Below are positions 1 through 10,280 of a stretch of 64,000 bases of DNA, piece after piece. The notes below the pieces were generated by a model, which had not been told where the DNA came from, ran no database searches, and worked only from the letters and a program-made list of their open reading frames with translations. The stretch lies in contig NQMI01000005.1 in assembly GCA_002270565.1 (NCBI GenBank), positions 806,001 through 870,000 of the forward strand. Reading direction: 5' to 3'. Position numbers and translations under genes: made by a program. This DNA is from Stenocarpella maydis. Lineage: Eukaryota; Ascomycota; Sordariomycetes; Diaporthales; Diaporthaceae. The stretch's first letter is position 1. Each line of letters begins with the position of its first letter.

Positions 1-2
1 TG

Positions 3-209
3 CTTGGGGGGGCATTTAATAAGAGAAGCGATATTGACAGCGGCTTGGAGCCCCATATCAGGCGCGCTGTGAAGGAGAGAAGGCGGGAAGGATATGGACC
101 TGACGCGGAGTCTGACGAAGAACGATGCGATTCAGGAGCCCGTGTAAAAGGGAGATCAAATATACTCACAACAGCCATAATCACCCATAATTTAAGGCTA
201 AATAAGTAA
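3..209 (+). CDS. Possible 3' end of a gene entering from the left edge
   Basis: A reading frame is open from the window edge to a TAA at 207-209, giving 68 codons. The translation is charged and hydrophilic, with a run rich in Arg, Glu and Asp (for example the motif KERRREGYGPDAESDEE), which reads like a cytosolic C-terminal tail rather than random frame. I do not recognise the family. It could equally be a chance open frame, so confidence is low. Sequence to the left of the window would settle it. Confidence 0.25.
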   Translation, partial: LGGAFNKRSDIDSGLEPHIRRAVKERRREGYGPDAESDEERCDSGARVKGRSNILTTAIITHNLRLNK

Positions 210-1189
210 CAGAGGCTGGATTCTGTACAGATAATCAGACCACGGAAGGGAGCGTTATCGCGCTCCCTTGGGTTACACCGACTGCAACTAGTTACCTAGG
301 TAACATGAGGTCCAGCATGGGTTGGTAGCATTCAGCAGCGACAGGCGGTCGTACCAGCAGAGTGTCGATGCGCCATGTATTAGTAGTGACGGTGTGATGG
401 GGCGACCGAAGTTGTGAACTGGATGCTTGTTGATGCAGGCGCGCGAGTGGCATCGTGCGGGGAAGGAAGCCGTGACCACAGAGGCAGGCAGCTGACCCTT
501 GAGCGAGAATGCATGGGCCGGGTGGGCACTGAACCAGGAGCTTAATAATAAAGCTTCCACCTTTCCATGTGTACTCCCTGATCATGAAGCTTCATGAACC
601 CCCAGGCTTGGCCGAGAAAAGCCGGGGGGTTCGCCCAGGTATTCTTAGAGGGACAACAAGGATGGCTCCGGTCCCTTCAATGCCACCCTGCTTCGTACAA
701 GGCTGAGATGCCGAGTGCCCAGCAATGGTCGCCACCGAGTTGGCCTCATGGAACGTCCTGCACAGATCACTGCATGCGCCGTCCTGAACCATACGACTTG
801 ATTGTGAATTCAACTAGGTGTCTCCAGAATAGAAAAAGCCCGTCAGACGTTGGGAGCGATGGTCTCCAGGCAGAACCGCTCCATGTCTTTCTTCCTCCCG
901 AGTACCGCCGAGGGGTCCAACTTCAACCCCACGAGGAAGGCTATCATCCGCATGGCTAGCCGTAGACTATGACTCTAGAGGAGGGAAATATCGCACGTAT
1001 TTTACAGTTCTGTAAAGTCAACAGAACAACAATCTCCTGTGTATCAGGACCTGGTTGCAAGTACTGCACCTAGAAGAGTGATATCACACAAAGAAGCGAT
1101 GAAGCGCCATATCACCTTCCTTGTTCCCATAATTCTTGGACGGTATTGCGGGACGATCCGTTCAGACCATCGGCTTCTTTCTGTGCCTT
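210..1189. other. Intergenic stretch with no supported gene
   Basis: GC-balanced sequence between the left-edge frame and the stop of the BTB gene. The open frames on both strands overlap each other and match no family I recognise. I see no tRNA or repeat here. Confidence 0.5.
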
Positions 1190-2203
1190 TTAGGCATTGC
1201 TGCTGTGACGGGGTCGCTTCCGGACGCTGCCGCCGACAGGGTGCATCTTGGCATTGTTCTCGCGCTTGAGCTTGTCGTCGAGGACGCGTGCTGGAAACTG
1301 TATTAGCAGCCGAACGCATCATGTGCAAACGCTGAATCTGGGGGTCCAGCCTACTGAGGACATCGTAACCAAACTGGGGATACTCCAGGCAGAGCGCCTT
1401 AAACTCCGGCTCGGCCTCGGCGCGCAGGGTGTGGGAGCGGTTAGCCCAGAAGTTGGCGACGGGGGCGCGGACGGTGGTGTCTGCCTCGGAGGTGTATGCG
1501 TATACGTAGCGGGCGTAGGCGATCTCACCCTTTGCGGTGGAGTTGACACAGTGGATCTTGGAGGAGGCGAGGGTGCGCAGTTCGGGGACCTGGAACTTCT
1601 CGGCGAGGGTGTAGACACGGGCGTGCTTGAGCAGCTGCTCGCCGGACTCGTCGACCTTGGGGATGGATGGGTCTGTCTCGAGGGTGCGCTGGCCGGGCAC
1701 CTTCTTGGGGAAGTAGTCGCCGGTATAGAGGTACTCGAGGAAGCAGCCGACGGCATCCATGTCGTCCTGGGGGAGCTCGATCTGGCGGGGCTGGTCGGCC
1801 ATGTGTCCTGTCAGCAGGCTCTCTCCTAATGTGCGCGCACACCCCACGACAGTCTCGATGGTGCGGGATCACTCACGCTGCCGTCGTCGCTGAACTGGGC
1901 GCATGCGTCCTTGAAGAAGGGGCTGAGGACGAGCAGGGCTTGGTGTGCCGTTAGGATGGTCTCGGACTCGCCGCTGCCGACGATCAGGGTGACAACCGGG
2001 CTCGTGAGGTAGCTGATGAAGGATGTGCGTTGGGTGCCTGGCTGGTCCTCGCCCTGGCCGTCGCCCTCCCCCTCGTTGAGGATCTCGGAGCGGCCAGCCA
2101 CTGCGGTGGTGTCGTCCTCGCCCAAGCCCTCTGCCATCTCGACATCGGCGCCAGGGTTGGCGGGCGAGTCCTCGATTATGCTGTCGTCGTTGATGTCGGC
2201 CAT
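1190..2203 (-). CDS. BTB/POZ domain protein
   Basis: Three-exon model on the minus strand: 2203-1877, 1790-1355 and 1290-1190, about 287 aa. The acidic N-terminus is followed by a BTB/POZ fold at roughly residues 60-140, seen as VVTLIVGSGESETILTAHQA, then SPFFKDACAQF and CFLEYLYTGDYFP. BTB domains usually mediate dimerisation or recruit partners such as Cullin-3. The C-terminus is basic (RKRPRHS), possibly a nuclear signal. Intron 1 (1876-1791) could instead end at 1821, which would add about 10 residues; I chose 1791 because it has a CTGAC branch motif and joins directly to PRQIELP. Intron 2 (1354-1291) is needed to reach the VLDDKLKRE C-terminus, because the uninterrupted frame gives low-complexity nonsense. 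The protein's role is unknown. Confidence 0.8.
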
Positions 2204-3028
2204 TGTGAGCTGCGGTGAAAGGGACCTGAGTTGACAGGCAAGTTAGAAGAGTGGCACGGGTGCGGATCGCGATGAGCTGACGGGAGTTGTTGGAGGTATT
2301 TGGGTTGCGCCCAGGTTGCGCAGGGAGAGAAAAGAAAAAAGAGAGCACTGACGGTTGAAGAGGGACACCGGAGCTGCAGGGACTCTGATTGAAGGCGCCC
2401 AGCGCAAAGGGTTGCAGGCGAGGCGTAGACTGAGGAGGAGAGGGGAGGTTGGTATGGTGTTGAGCTGCGACGCGGTGCGAACCTGGGGCAAAAGTTGAAG
2501 GCTGGAGGGGGGAGGGTAGTATAAACCAAGCAGTCAATTGCCCGAGGAGGAGCACAGCAGCAGGCTCGCGCTCGGGGAGGATGGCTGGGAGGCGGACAGG
2601 GATAGCTCCAACACCGCAGACCTGGGCAGCTCTCCCATTGGCGAATGGCCCTCAAGCTTGCACCCTCCGAACTATATGGATACTCCCGCTCACCAGCATA
2701 GCTCACTCACCTCTTGACGTCGTTTTTGTCATGCACCTCGTTGTTGCCAGCTATCATCATGTTGTCACTCTTCTCTGTTTTTTTTTTCGGTTTCCTTTCC
2801 TCTTTCTTTTTCAGATTCCAGTTGTAGGCATCAGTAGGGCCAAGCCAAATGTTTAAATCGCTGCCAAAGTTTGCGGGAAAAAACCAGTGCGTCGCGACTC
2901 CGCGTCTGGATTGCTTCATGTCTACCTCTGATTCACAGAGGACCGTGACCACCTGGCCACCTCGGGACGGAACCAAGGTTGGACTCTATTCTATATGTGT
3001 GGATCCCAGAGGTCATTTTTGAGGGCAG
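2204..3028. promoter_or_regulatory. Upstream region of the BTB gene; 3' flank of the ATP-grasp gene
   Basis: This stretch lies between the BTB start codon (2203) and the stop of the ATP-grasp gene (3029). It holds pyrimidine-rich tracts near 2775-2815, as in many fungal promoters. I see no conserved coding sequence. Confidence 0.4.
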
Positions 3029-4717
3029 CTAACATATGAACATCTTGGTCGTGCTCACATTAAGCCGACTCCACCGTTCCCCCCTCCACCACGCACCCAG
3101 TATCGCCCGTGGCCAGTAGTGATGATACAGCGCCACAAACGGCCACGGATCCCAAATCTCAAAGGTCCCGTCCTTCCAGCCTGACACGTGTTGCGCAAGC
3201 TCCGCTGCCCCGTCGACAAGAAGCTTACCAGAACCTGGCTTCCACAGGAGTAGGTTCAACCACGGGAGCAGCCCCCTGGTGACGAGGTCGTGGCCGATCC
3301 AGTATCGAGGCGTCACGTCCGCCGCCGGCCAGACCGGCCTGGAACAGGATTTGAGTTGCCCTTCTGGGGTGGTCTCGGACACCCATTTACAGCAGACATG
3401 TACGCGTCCACCATGTCTTGATTCGCTCACCGGCGCTGCGCGAACAGTGCCACCGCGGTGTTGGGCCCGCGGTTGCACTTCGATCGCGTACAGGCCTCGC
3501 GCTGCGTCGTCGTCCTCCTCGGCCATGAAGTCGAAGCTCAGGTGGCCCGTGAAGCCCGCCCCCGCGGCCGCGCGACCTGATGGTGAAGCCCAGCATCTGC
3601 ACCGCCAGCGGGTCGCCGGGCCGCCATCGCCTCGTAGTGCATCAGCAGCTCGCTGCTCGGGCACGCTGTGAAGGCCGTCACGTCGCCGGCGACGACCAGG
3701 GCTGCGTGGCAAGTCTTCCCTCCGCCCGCGGGAAAATGCTGCAGGACAAGGTCTGCCCCCTGAGATGGGGAGCCGGCGGATGAAGGCTTTGGTCTCGACT
3801 GTGGACGAGAGGGGAAGAAGCGTCATGTTTGCGCGGTTTGCGTCGTCAATTCCCACGGGTTTGAGGATGAATTTCCTTTCTGGGTTGTTTCTCGTCGCGG
3901 AGGCGAGAGCCTTCAAGACCTCAGCATGCGATGTGACGTCGAACGTCTCGGGGACGGCGAGCTTGAGCGCCTTGGTATGTCGGACGAAGGTCGACTTCTC
4001 GTGCAAAGTTGAGGTCGTGGGAACGTCGAACTGGATACACGCACACCGGCGCCCGTCCTTCGGCCTCGGTGGCTTCTTGTCCAGTGCCTCCTTCACCACG
4101 GCGTCCTCCACCGCGCCCGCGACGCCAGAGCACGAGACCCACAGGTCAACTCCCTCATCCTCGATGATTCTGCAGACATCCCTCGCGTACGCGGACCTCA
4201 CTTCTTCTCTCTCAGCCTCATCTATGCCGTCCCTCGCCACAGGCCTCCGCAGCGAGTAGACCGCGTCAAAGGCTTGGCTGTATGTCCACCGCCCCTTTTC
4301 CCAGGGTGTCCACGCGGCACATGTGCTGGCGTCAAAGTCGGCCGCCACGACGCGGTGGCCGCACAACCAGAACGCCCGCGCCAGCGTCAGGCCTTTGGTC
4401 ATGCCCGCGCCCGTCACGAGGACAGTACGCTGGCTGAAGGTGGGGTGTGCGCGGCATTGAGTCCGGTGGAAGAGGACACCCGTCAGTGTTGAGTGGGAGA
4501 ACGGCTGGAAATACGTGAGGACGGACGGTGGCACCGCGGTGAGGGCGATGGCGATTGCATAGCTTATGGGCGAGAGGACGATGCTAAGTGCCAGGAGGAA
4601 GAAGGTCTTGATGTGGTCTCTCAAGGGGAGTCCGAGAAAGGCGAAGCCAGGGATGGCAGGGGTGGTCCCGCCCGGCGGCACGCTGTGTGGTGTGTCATTG
4701 CGCTTGGAGGCAGCCAT
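3029..4717 (-). CDS. MysC-like ATP-grasp ligase (mycosporine pathway), with apparent frameshifts
   Basis: The frame of 562 codons resembles the ATP-grasp C-N ligase (MysC) that joins an amino acid to 4-deoxygadusol. Residues 35-70 form a hydrophobic membrane-anchor-like segment. A nucleotide-binding-like VTGAGMTKG follows at 101-109, then FILKPVGIDD near 282 and KAFIRRLPIS near 310. The C-terminal half recovers the family pattern with GHLSFDFMAEED and TPRYWIGHDLV. Between about residues 318 and 445 the frame gives implausible Arg/Pro/Gly-rich sequence, while family-like sequence appears in the other frames in turn: ADLVLQHFPAG, DPLAVQMLGFTI, NTAVALFAQ. The switches fall near 3757, 3619, 3558, 3463-3482 and 3395-3440, mostly at runs of C or G. 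Either the gene is decaying or the assembly carries homopolymer errors. Family assignment is firmer than integrity. Confidence 0.75.
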   Translation of the reverse strand: MAASKRNDTPHSVPPGGTTPAIPGFAFLGLPLRDHIKTFFLLALSIVLSPISYAIAIALTAVPPSVLTYFQPFSHSTLTGVLFHRTQCRAHPTFSQRTVLVTGAGMTKGLTLARAFWLCGHRVVAADFDASTCAAWTPWEKGRWTYSQAFDAVYSLRRPVARDGIDEAEREEVRSAYARDVCRIIEDEGVDLWVSCSGVAGAVEDAVVKEALDKKPPRPKDGRRCACIQFDVPTTSTLHEKSTFVRHTKALKLAVPETFDVTSHAEVLKALASATRNNPERKFILKPVGIDDANRANMTLLPLSSTVETKAFIRRLPISGGRPCPAAFSRGRREDLPRSPGRRRRRDGLHSVPEQRAADALRGDGGPATRWRCRCWASPSGRAAAGAGFTGHLSFDFMAEEDDDAARGLYAIEVQPRAQHRGGTVRAAPVSESRHGGRVHVCCKWVSETTPEGQLKSCSRPVWPAADVTPRYWIGHDLVTRGLLPWLNLLLWKPGSGKLLVDGAAELAQHVSGWKDGTFEIWDPWPFVALYHHYWPRAILGAWWRGERWSRLNVSTTKMFIC

Positions 4718-5699
4718 TATTGCTCTCCTGACGGTGACTGAGGGACCGGCGGTTTCATATCAGGTCGCAACACCGAACGCCAGCCTGCGAGATGAAGTGG
4801 AATAATTCCTGGGCCGCCCTTTTGCACGATACTCGGACTCGCAAACTAGCTCTCAACCCGTTGGCGGTTCTCGTTCATAATCGCACTCGAGACGCGACCC
4901 GGGGTCTACACTCGCCATCCAGGTTGGTTAGTTATTAATTATGGGAGAGCAAATTTAATTCGCACCTTTAGCTGCTTTGCTCCGTGATGATTCATCCCGC
5001 GAGCTCATGGCAGCGGCTCAAGAAACCCCCCCCCCCCCACACCACAAGGCTTGCAGGGATGGAGCTCTCTCTGTTCGCGTGTGGGACGTTCGTTCTTGGG
5101 GGTGTGAACTAGCGTAGGCCGGTATCGTACGGGGGGCCTCCCGCGCGCACGCATGCAGACTTATAATTAGGCAACAATGACGAACTTGAACCGCTGCCAC
5201 TGCAGCTTCGCAAGATTGTACCTGGCAGATCCCACGTCGCATTCCTCGGCCTTCTTCCGGCTACGGAAACGGGAGACGCCGTCTTTCTTCCTTCTCAAGG
5301 CCGTGTTTCTTCTTGTTTACGTAAAGGCAAATCTAGCTTAGTCATTTCAATGGGTAGTTTTCCCACCATGCCCTCTACATCGGGTCGGGGTATGGTATGG
5401 ATCAGGGTGTGCCGTAGTGTAGCAGGTGTGGCACAACAGATCTATACGAGGTCAAATCTGCGATTCGATTCAGATCTGAGTGGGGCGGATCGTGGAACAT
5501 GCACAGATCAAATGCTATTGTTCCGACTGGGTATCTTAGTGGATACATTGTTCCCAGGACCCGCTGTTCATTTCATCCAGCTTAAAAGTCATTGATAGTC
5601 TCTTATCTGAACTGTCATTCATCGTATGAAATGGGCCCATGTTTGGGCAGAACGCTGCAAGCTTTATGCGGAAGGATGTACATTCCACGGAGTAATTAT
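4718..5699. other. Spacer between ATP-grasp and DDGS genes
   Basis: About 980 bp, holding the promoter side of the ATP-grasp gene and the 3' flank of the DDGS gene. It includes an 11-C run near 5029-5039. No gene is supported on either strand. Confidence 0.45.
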
Positions 5700-7356
5700 C
5701 TAGTGTACACAATTCGTCTTTGCGACCGTCTCCACCCGAGACCCATGAGCTCCCTTGACGCCGTTGGCGTGGCCATTGGTGTGTCCTTTGGACCCATTGG
5801 TCACCTTGGCGACGAACGTTACCTTCAACCCATTGCTATTCTCGGCCACGGTGTCGAGCACGCTCTTGCTCTCGGGCGCCAGGTCCGCATATCCAGTGTC
5901 GCTGCCGTCGACAAAGGCCTCAAGACCGGCGCCCCCGCGCGGGTAGCCCTTTACAAAATCCTTGTGCTTCTTGAGGACAAGGAGCAGCTCCTCCTGGCTC
6001 ACATCGTTCAGGAACGTGCAGCTGCCCAGAGGGTTTGGGACAGCCAGGCGCAGCTTTCCATCACGTGTCTTGAGGATGGCTGCTGTTCCCTTGTCGATCA
6101 CATGCTCGTCGAACTGGGGATGGTCTATGGTGAGCCCAGCACGGGAGAAGAGTGTGAGCAGGCGCGTGTGCTCTGCGTCACTGAGCAGCCCGCGGTGGTT
6201 GGCCAATGTAGCGGTGTATGCCATGTCGATAGAGATGGCATGTCCGTGTCGTAGTGGGGTCTCGGGGATGAGCTCGTGCAATGGAGACCAAGTATGACCG
6301 TACGCGATCACACGGTCGAGACCGATCTCGTGTAGGTTAGGGGATTCAAGCTTCAGCATTTCGTAGATTCCCTCGCGATTGATCTGGAGCGATGTCAGCT
6401 TCATTATAGACAAGCTTGTCTTGTAGTAGACCGTTGCTTACAATGTCAGCCGCCTTAACGAGGTCCTCGGAAGAGCCGTCCCCTCTCCCGAACCTGTGAT
6501 CAATCAATTGCTCGCAGAACCTGTCCAGCAAGTCAAACACCTGGAGGTGGGAGCATGACGAGATCTTGATGAGTTCTGCAAACCCATTCCGCACCTGCGC
6601 GATGGGGAGAGTGCGCAGGAAGGTGAAGTCTAGAAAGGTGTGGATAGGGGCGTGGTAGGCGCCCAGCCTGTTCTTGTAGTTGCCGTAGTTGACGGCTACC
6701 TTGATGCTCACACTCGCATCAATGAGGCCAATGACGGTAGTGGGCACGCGGATGAAGTTGGTGTTCCGACGGTATGCCGCGCAGGCAAAGCTGTAAGCCG
6801 TGCTGTTAGCAACACGTCTCGCATGTAATGGCAGATCATTATTCGGGCGGGTTCCAGCAACAATTCGCGGTGCGGAAAAGGGTTTGAAAAAGAGGCTTAC
6901 CCGGCGACATCAGTAACAAGGCCACCGCCAACAACAAGTACGGGTTCCTGGTAGCTGAGTGTCAATTGGAGATTTCAAGCTTCCCCAGGAGGAGAGCGGT
7001 CGACTCAGGGCGAGTGCAATAAGTACCTTTCGGATGATGCCGAAATCGGTCATGGAGTCACAAATACTCAACCAGGTGTCCACTGTCTTGGCTTTCTCGC
7101 CAATTGAGGTCTTGTGGACTTGGAGGGCCAGGCCGTAGTGGGCGAAGTACTTCTCCATCTTGTCACCGTAGAGACCGAAGACATTCTTGTCCGTGACGGC
7201 AAGAACACGACCCCATGGCCTGTAGCAGTCGGCCAGTCCAGGGTTACGAATGTCAAAGACGTCATCAACAAAGGCAAAGTCATACGAGATCTTCTCGTAG
7301 CCTTCGATGTGGAAGCCCTTGGGCGTCTCGAAGACAGTCGCCTTGAGGTCAGACAT
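5700..7356 (-). CDS. 2-demethyl-4-deoxygadusol synthase-like sugar-phosphate cyclase
   Basis: Member of the dehydroquinate-synthase fold, closest in pattern to DDGS, which converts sedoheptulose 7-phosphate into the cyclohexenone core of mycosporines. Four exons (7356-7027, 6947-6901, 6790-6442, 6383-5700) join in frame to 469 aa; introns are 79, 110 and 58 bp. NAD-binding VLVVGGG lies near 112-118. Likely metal ligands are E198 (in GFAELIK), H272 (in YGHTWSP) and H288 (in LRHGHA), spaced as in fungal dehydroquinate synthase. DDGS-like motifs include FHIEGYEKI at the N-terminus and [12 protein letters not shown]. Residues from about 400 form a tail rich in Gly, Asn, His and Lys that is absent from the shorter (about 410 aa) cyanobacterial enzymes. 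The start at 7356 was chosen because the N-terminus then matches the family. 2-epi-5-epi-valiolone synthase is the main alternative; the ATP-grasp neighbour argues for DDGS. Confidence 0.88.
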
Positions 7357-8991
7357 GTTGAGAAGAAGTGGTGTGTTGTAGCTGAAGCTGTGGGTGACAA
7401 CACACGAGAACAAAAGAAGAAGAGGAAGGACCCTAGAAGGGTTTGAATGTTTAGAAACCGAGGGATAAAGAGCGAGCTACAAGAGACGCGTCCATGCAAA
7501 GCTCCAGGACATGGCTTCTTTTTGAGCAGCCCATACTTTTCAGGAGAAGATGCCCCGAATTAACCTTGAGAGTGATGTCGTCACGACTTCCATCAGCCTT
7601 TGGCACATATGAAAACGTTAGAACGGTCGCCGTCCTGAAGAAGTCCCGGGATGGTTCGTGCCATTGTTGGAGGAGTGCGAGGACCCAGTGCCCTGCAATG
7701 ATGGGCCCGCATCCCAGATGGAGAGGAGACTGGTCCATCATGCCTGTAGACCTGGTTCCTCTACCTTGGGACGAAGTGGGAGCAGGTTTAGTCAAGAGGT
7801 GTAGTGTACTGTAGTGCCTCTACTCTCGAGAAGTCCAGAACCGTCGTGGTAATAGAGTCGTCGACAAAGAGCTCGTCGTCCACAATGTCGCCCGTATAGA
7901 CATCCTCTCTGCCAGTCAGCATCCTAACGGGACGATGTCCCGCAAACGCGATTGTGGAAATCCCATGTTGGCTGAAAATGGCGAAATGGCAATTCTTTAT
8001 GCGCCGTTACCCCTATTCCTCACGCTTCGGTCGACGGGAGGGCGAGCCTGTTAGCGCAGATGCGCCACGCTCCTCAATCAACACGTCCCACGGGGCCCTT
8101 GGACTGGTGCCAGGTTACGTCTGCTGGCGGGCAAAGGTTCGACCTCGCTGTCTTGGGGGAAGCTTGGCCTTTCCTGGTAGCGTAGCTTGCCATGCCCACT
8201 GTTCTGGTCAGGATTGGAGGCTGAGACAACATATCTGCGAGGCGATGTCGGTGTTGGGTGGGTGGGCCGGGTGCGGCTCAACGCAAGCGTCGATTGCTTG
8301 ACTTTCGGCAAGCCCCACATGCAACGGGACGGCTGGGGGCCCGTGAACAGTGGTGACGCTGACAATGGCCCAGTGCGTCGACTAATCCTTAGCAAAGTCA
8401 CGGGTTTTCGCGTCGAAGGTGCTTGGCGGAGAGGGGGGGAAAGCGACCAGAGGCTAAGGCTCGATAATCAGGGTCGCCGACACGTACCAGCGGGCTTAGT
8501 CGTGGAGTGATGATGCATCATTACAAAGGGAAACTGTAAGAAGGTCGTGTATGGAGGCATGATGCCCAAATGCCATTACGCTAATGATGACGGAGGCTGC
8601 GGTGGTGGCGAGTAGTTCAAAGGCAGATGTTTATTATTGAGGGAAGAAAGCTAAGAAGCACGGCAGAGCAGGGAGGGACCTTGAGCTCCAGGAACCAGGA
8701 ACCAGGAACCAGGAACCCCGGGACCCGCCCACCTCAGGAACTGAGCTCTTCTGTACTGCATTTCCAGAACTCAGGGGGGCTTCTGACTCGTTCTACCTCC
8801 CTCTAGACCGTCCCAGTGACAAAAACACCAGGCAGCTCGCGCATCGACATTCATAGTACATCAAACCTTGGGCACAACTGAACAAATCGAGGTTTCAACC
8901 TTTTGGAATTGACCCGGCCCCGCTCTTTCCAGGTTTTCTTTTTTTTTTTTTTAGAATAAAAAAAGAAACATTCGGCTTATTTTCCTCCCTA
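7357..8991. promoter_or_regulatory. Shared divergent upstream region of DDGS and COMT genes
   Basis: 1.63 kb between two start codons pointing away from each other, so it probably carries both promoters. It contains a pyrimidine-rich stretch (about 8938-8952), a short tandem repeat (8688-8717), and no open frame I can assign to a family. A lost gene in this space cannot be excluded. Confidence 0.5.
8688..8717. repeat. 7-bp tandem repeat, about four copies
   Basis: CCAGGAA is repeated four times in a row in the divergent DDGS/COMT upstream region. It could be a simple repeat or a clustered factor-binding site; the sequence alone does not say which. Confidence 0.8.
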
Positions 8992-10064
8992 ATGAAAATG
9001 AGCAGCTTAACAAACTTCACGGGACAGGCATATCAGCCACAGGAGGATCAATATGTTCGTCTCAGTGCATTATCTACGTCGATGTCCCCCAACAATTGAC
9101 AAAACTAGTTTGGCGATGGACGTGAAATTGCCCTCTTACATTTCATATACAACCATCCAAAACTCTCACAGATCCGCGGCAACCCTCAAGAACTCCTCGA
9201 CGCCATCGACGAGTACGGCATGACCATGAAATACCTCATGAATGTTGGCAAGTATAAGTCCAAGATCGTGGCAGAACTTATCAGGAATGTCAAGCCGCAG
9301 GTCATGGTTGAGCTGGGCGGTTACGTGGGCTACTCGGCTGTCGCTTTTGGTGCTGCCCTCCGGGAGACCGGCGGGAAGCAGTACTACAGCCTGGAGTACA
9401 ACCCGGAGTTTGGTGCTGTAATCTCCAGCCTAGTTGACCTGGCAGGCCTGCATGACTTCGTGAGGGTTGAGGTTGGGCCAGCTTCTGCATCACTCCGGAG
9501 GCTACATGCGGAGGGCAGTCTGAAGAAGATCGATCTCATGTTCCTCGACCACGTGAAGCCGCTCTATACCCCTGACCTCAAACTGTGCGAGGAACTTGGT
9601 CTGATCGATGTTGGTTCGGTTCTTGCTGCCGATAATGGTAGGTTCCTGTCTCCCATTTATCTGAGCATTGCCCCTGGTTGAATGGGGCCCTGCGAATGTC
9701 CTGCTAACCAGCCCGAGTAGTTGTCAAACCAGGAAACCCTCCATACCTTGAATATGTCCGGACTACCGTGCAGCAGAAGAGGGAGAAATTCAAGAAGGAT
9801 ACCGGGCTCAGCCTGGAAAGGCCGTCGGACCGGGAGAAGCACAGATACAGCATGGCGAAGGGCGGTCAAGCGGACGAAGCAGAAGTCCATGGCAATCCCA
9901 ATCTCATCTACTCCAGTGAATTTGTCGAAGGCTGGGAGCCCAGTGGTGTTCCGGTAAGGATAATTCAGCGCCTACGGATGCCTTTCAAGAGAAAACCCAC
10001 TGATTATGATCGCACCATCTAGGATGCCATAGAGGTTTCTCGGTGCACAGGAGTCGAGCAATAA
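8992..10064 (+). CDS. Catechol-O-methyltransferase-type SAM methyltransferase
   Basis: Four exons (8992-9054, 9109-9637, 9721-9953, 10023-10064) give 288 aa; introns are 54, 83 and 69 bp. The fold is class I SAM-dependent, with the SAM loop ELGGYVGYSA at 89-98. Mg-binding residues match animal COMT: D168 in MFLDH, and D196-N197 in AADN, which the second intron interrupts just after the Asn codon. The catalytic Lys equivalent is K171 in DHVK. The last exon encodes a short tail needed to complete the family C-terminus. The first exon is the least certain, since its donor is GTTCGT. It lies divergent to the DDGS homologue, so it may supply the methylation that turns 2-demethyl-4-deoxygadusol into 4-deoxygadusol. 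Canonical MysB is a different branch of the same fold, so that role is inferred. Copy A of the Tc1 element inserts only 36 bp past its stop. Confidence 0.85.
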
Positions 10065-10280
10065 CCAAGGACTCGGGGGTTTTGAGTGTGTACCTAGGTA
10101 CAGGGTTTTGCCTGCAATAACGTTAATTCGTGACTTCTGACCTCTTTGAGAGGGATCCCCTGAGCTGAATTGGGCGAATAGCGGTGATTTGCGAGGCTTG
10201 GCAGTCAGTGCATAGCAACAATTTGGGGACTTACAAATAGGTGGGACAAGCTTGTATTTTGAAGTTACTAGATTATAGCG

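Noticed and set aside
1248..1829. 193-codon plus-strand frame opposite the BTB gene
   Set aside because: Antisense shadow. The Gly/Val-rich translation has no domain, and the minus strand carries a clear BTB protein.
3279..3671. Plus-strand frame opposite the ATP-grasp gene
   Set aside because: Lies exactly over the frameshifted segment and has no recognisable motif; GC-rich antisense frame.
8685..8720. Possible CRISPR-like array
   Set aside because: A 7-bp perfect tandem repeat with no spacers, in a eukaryotic promoter region.
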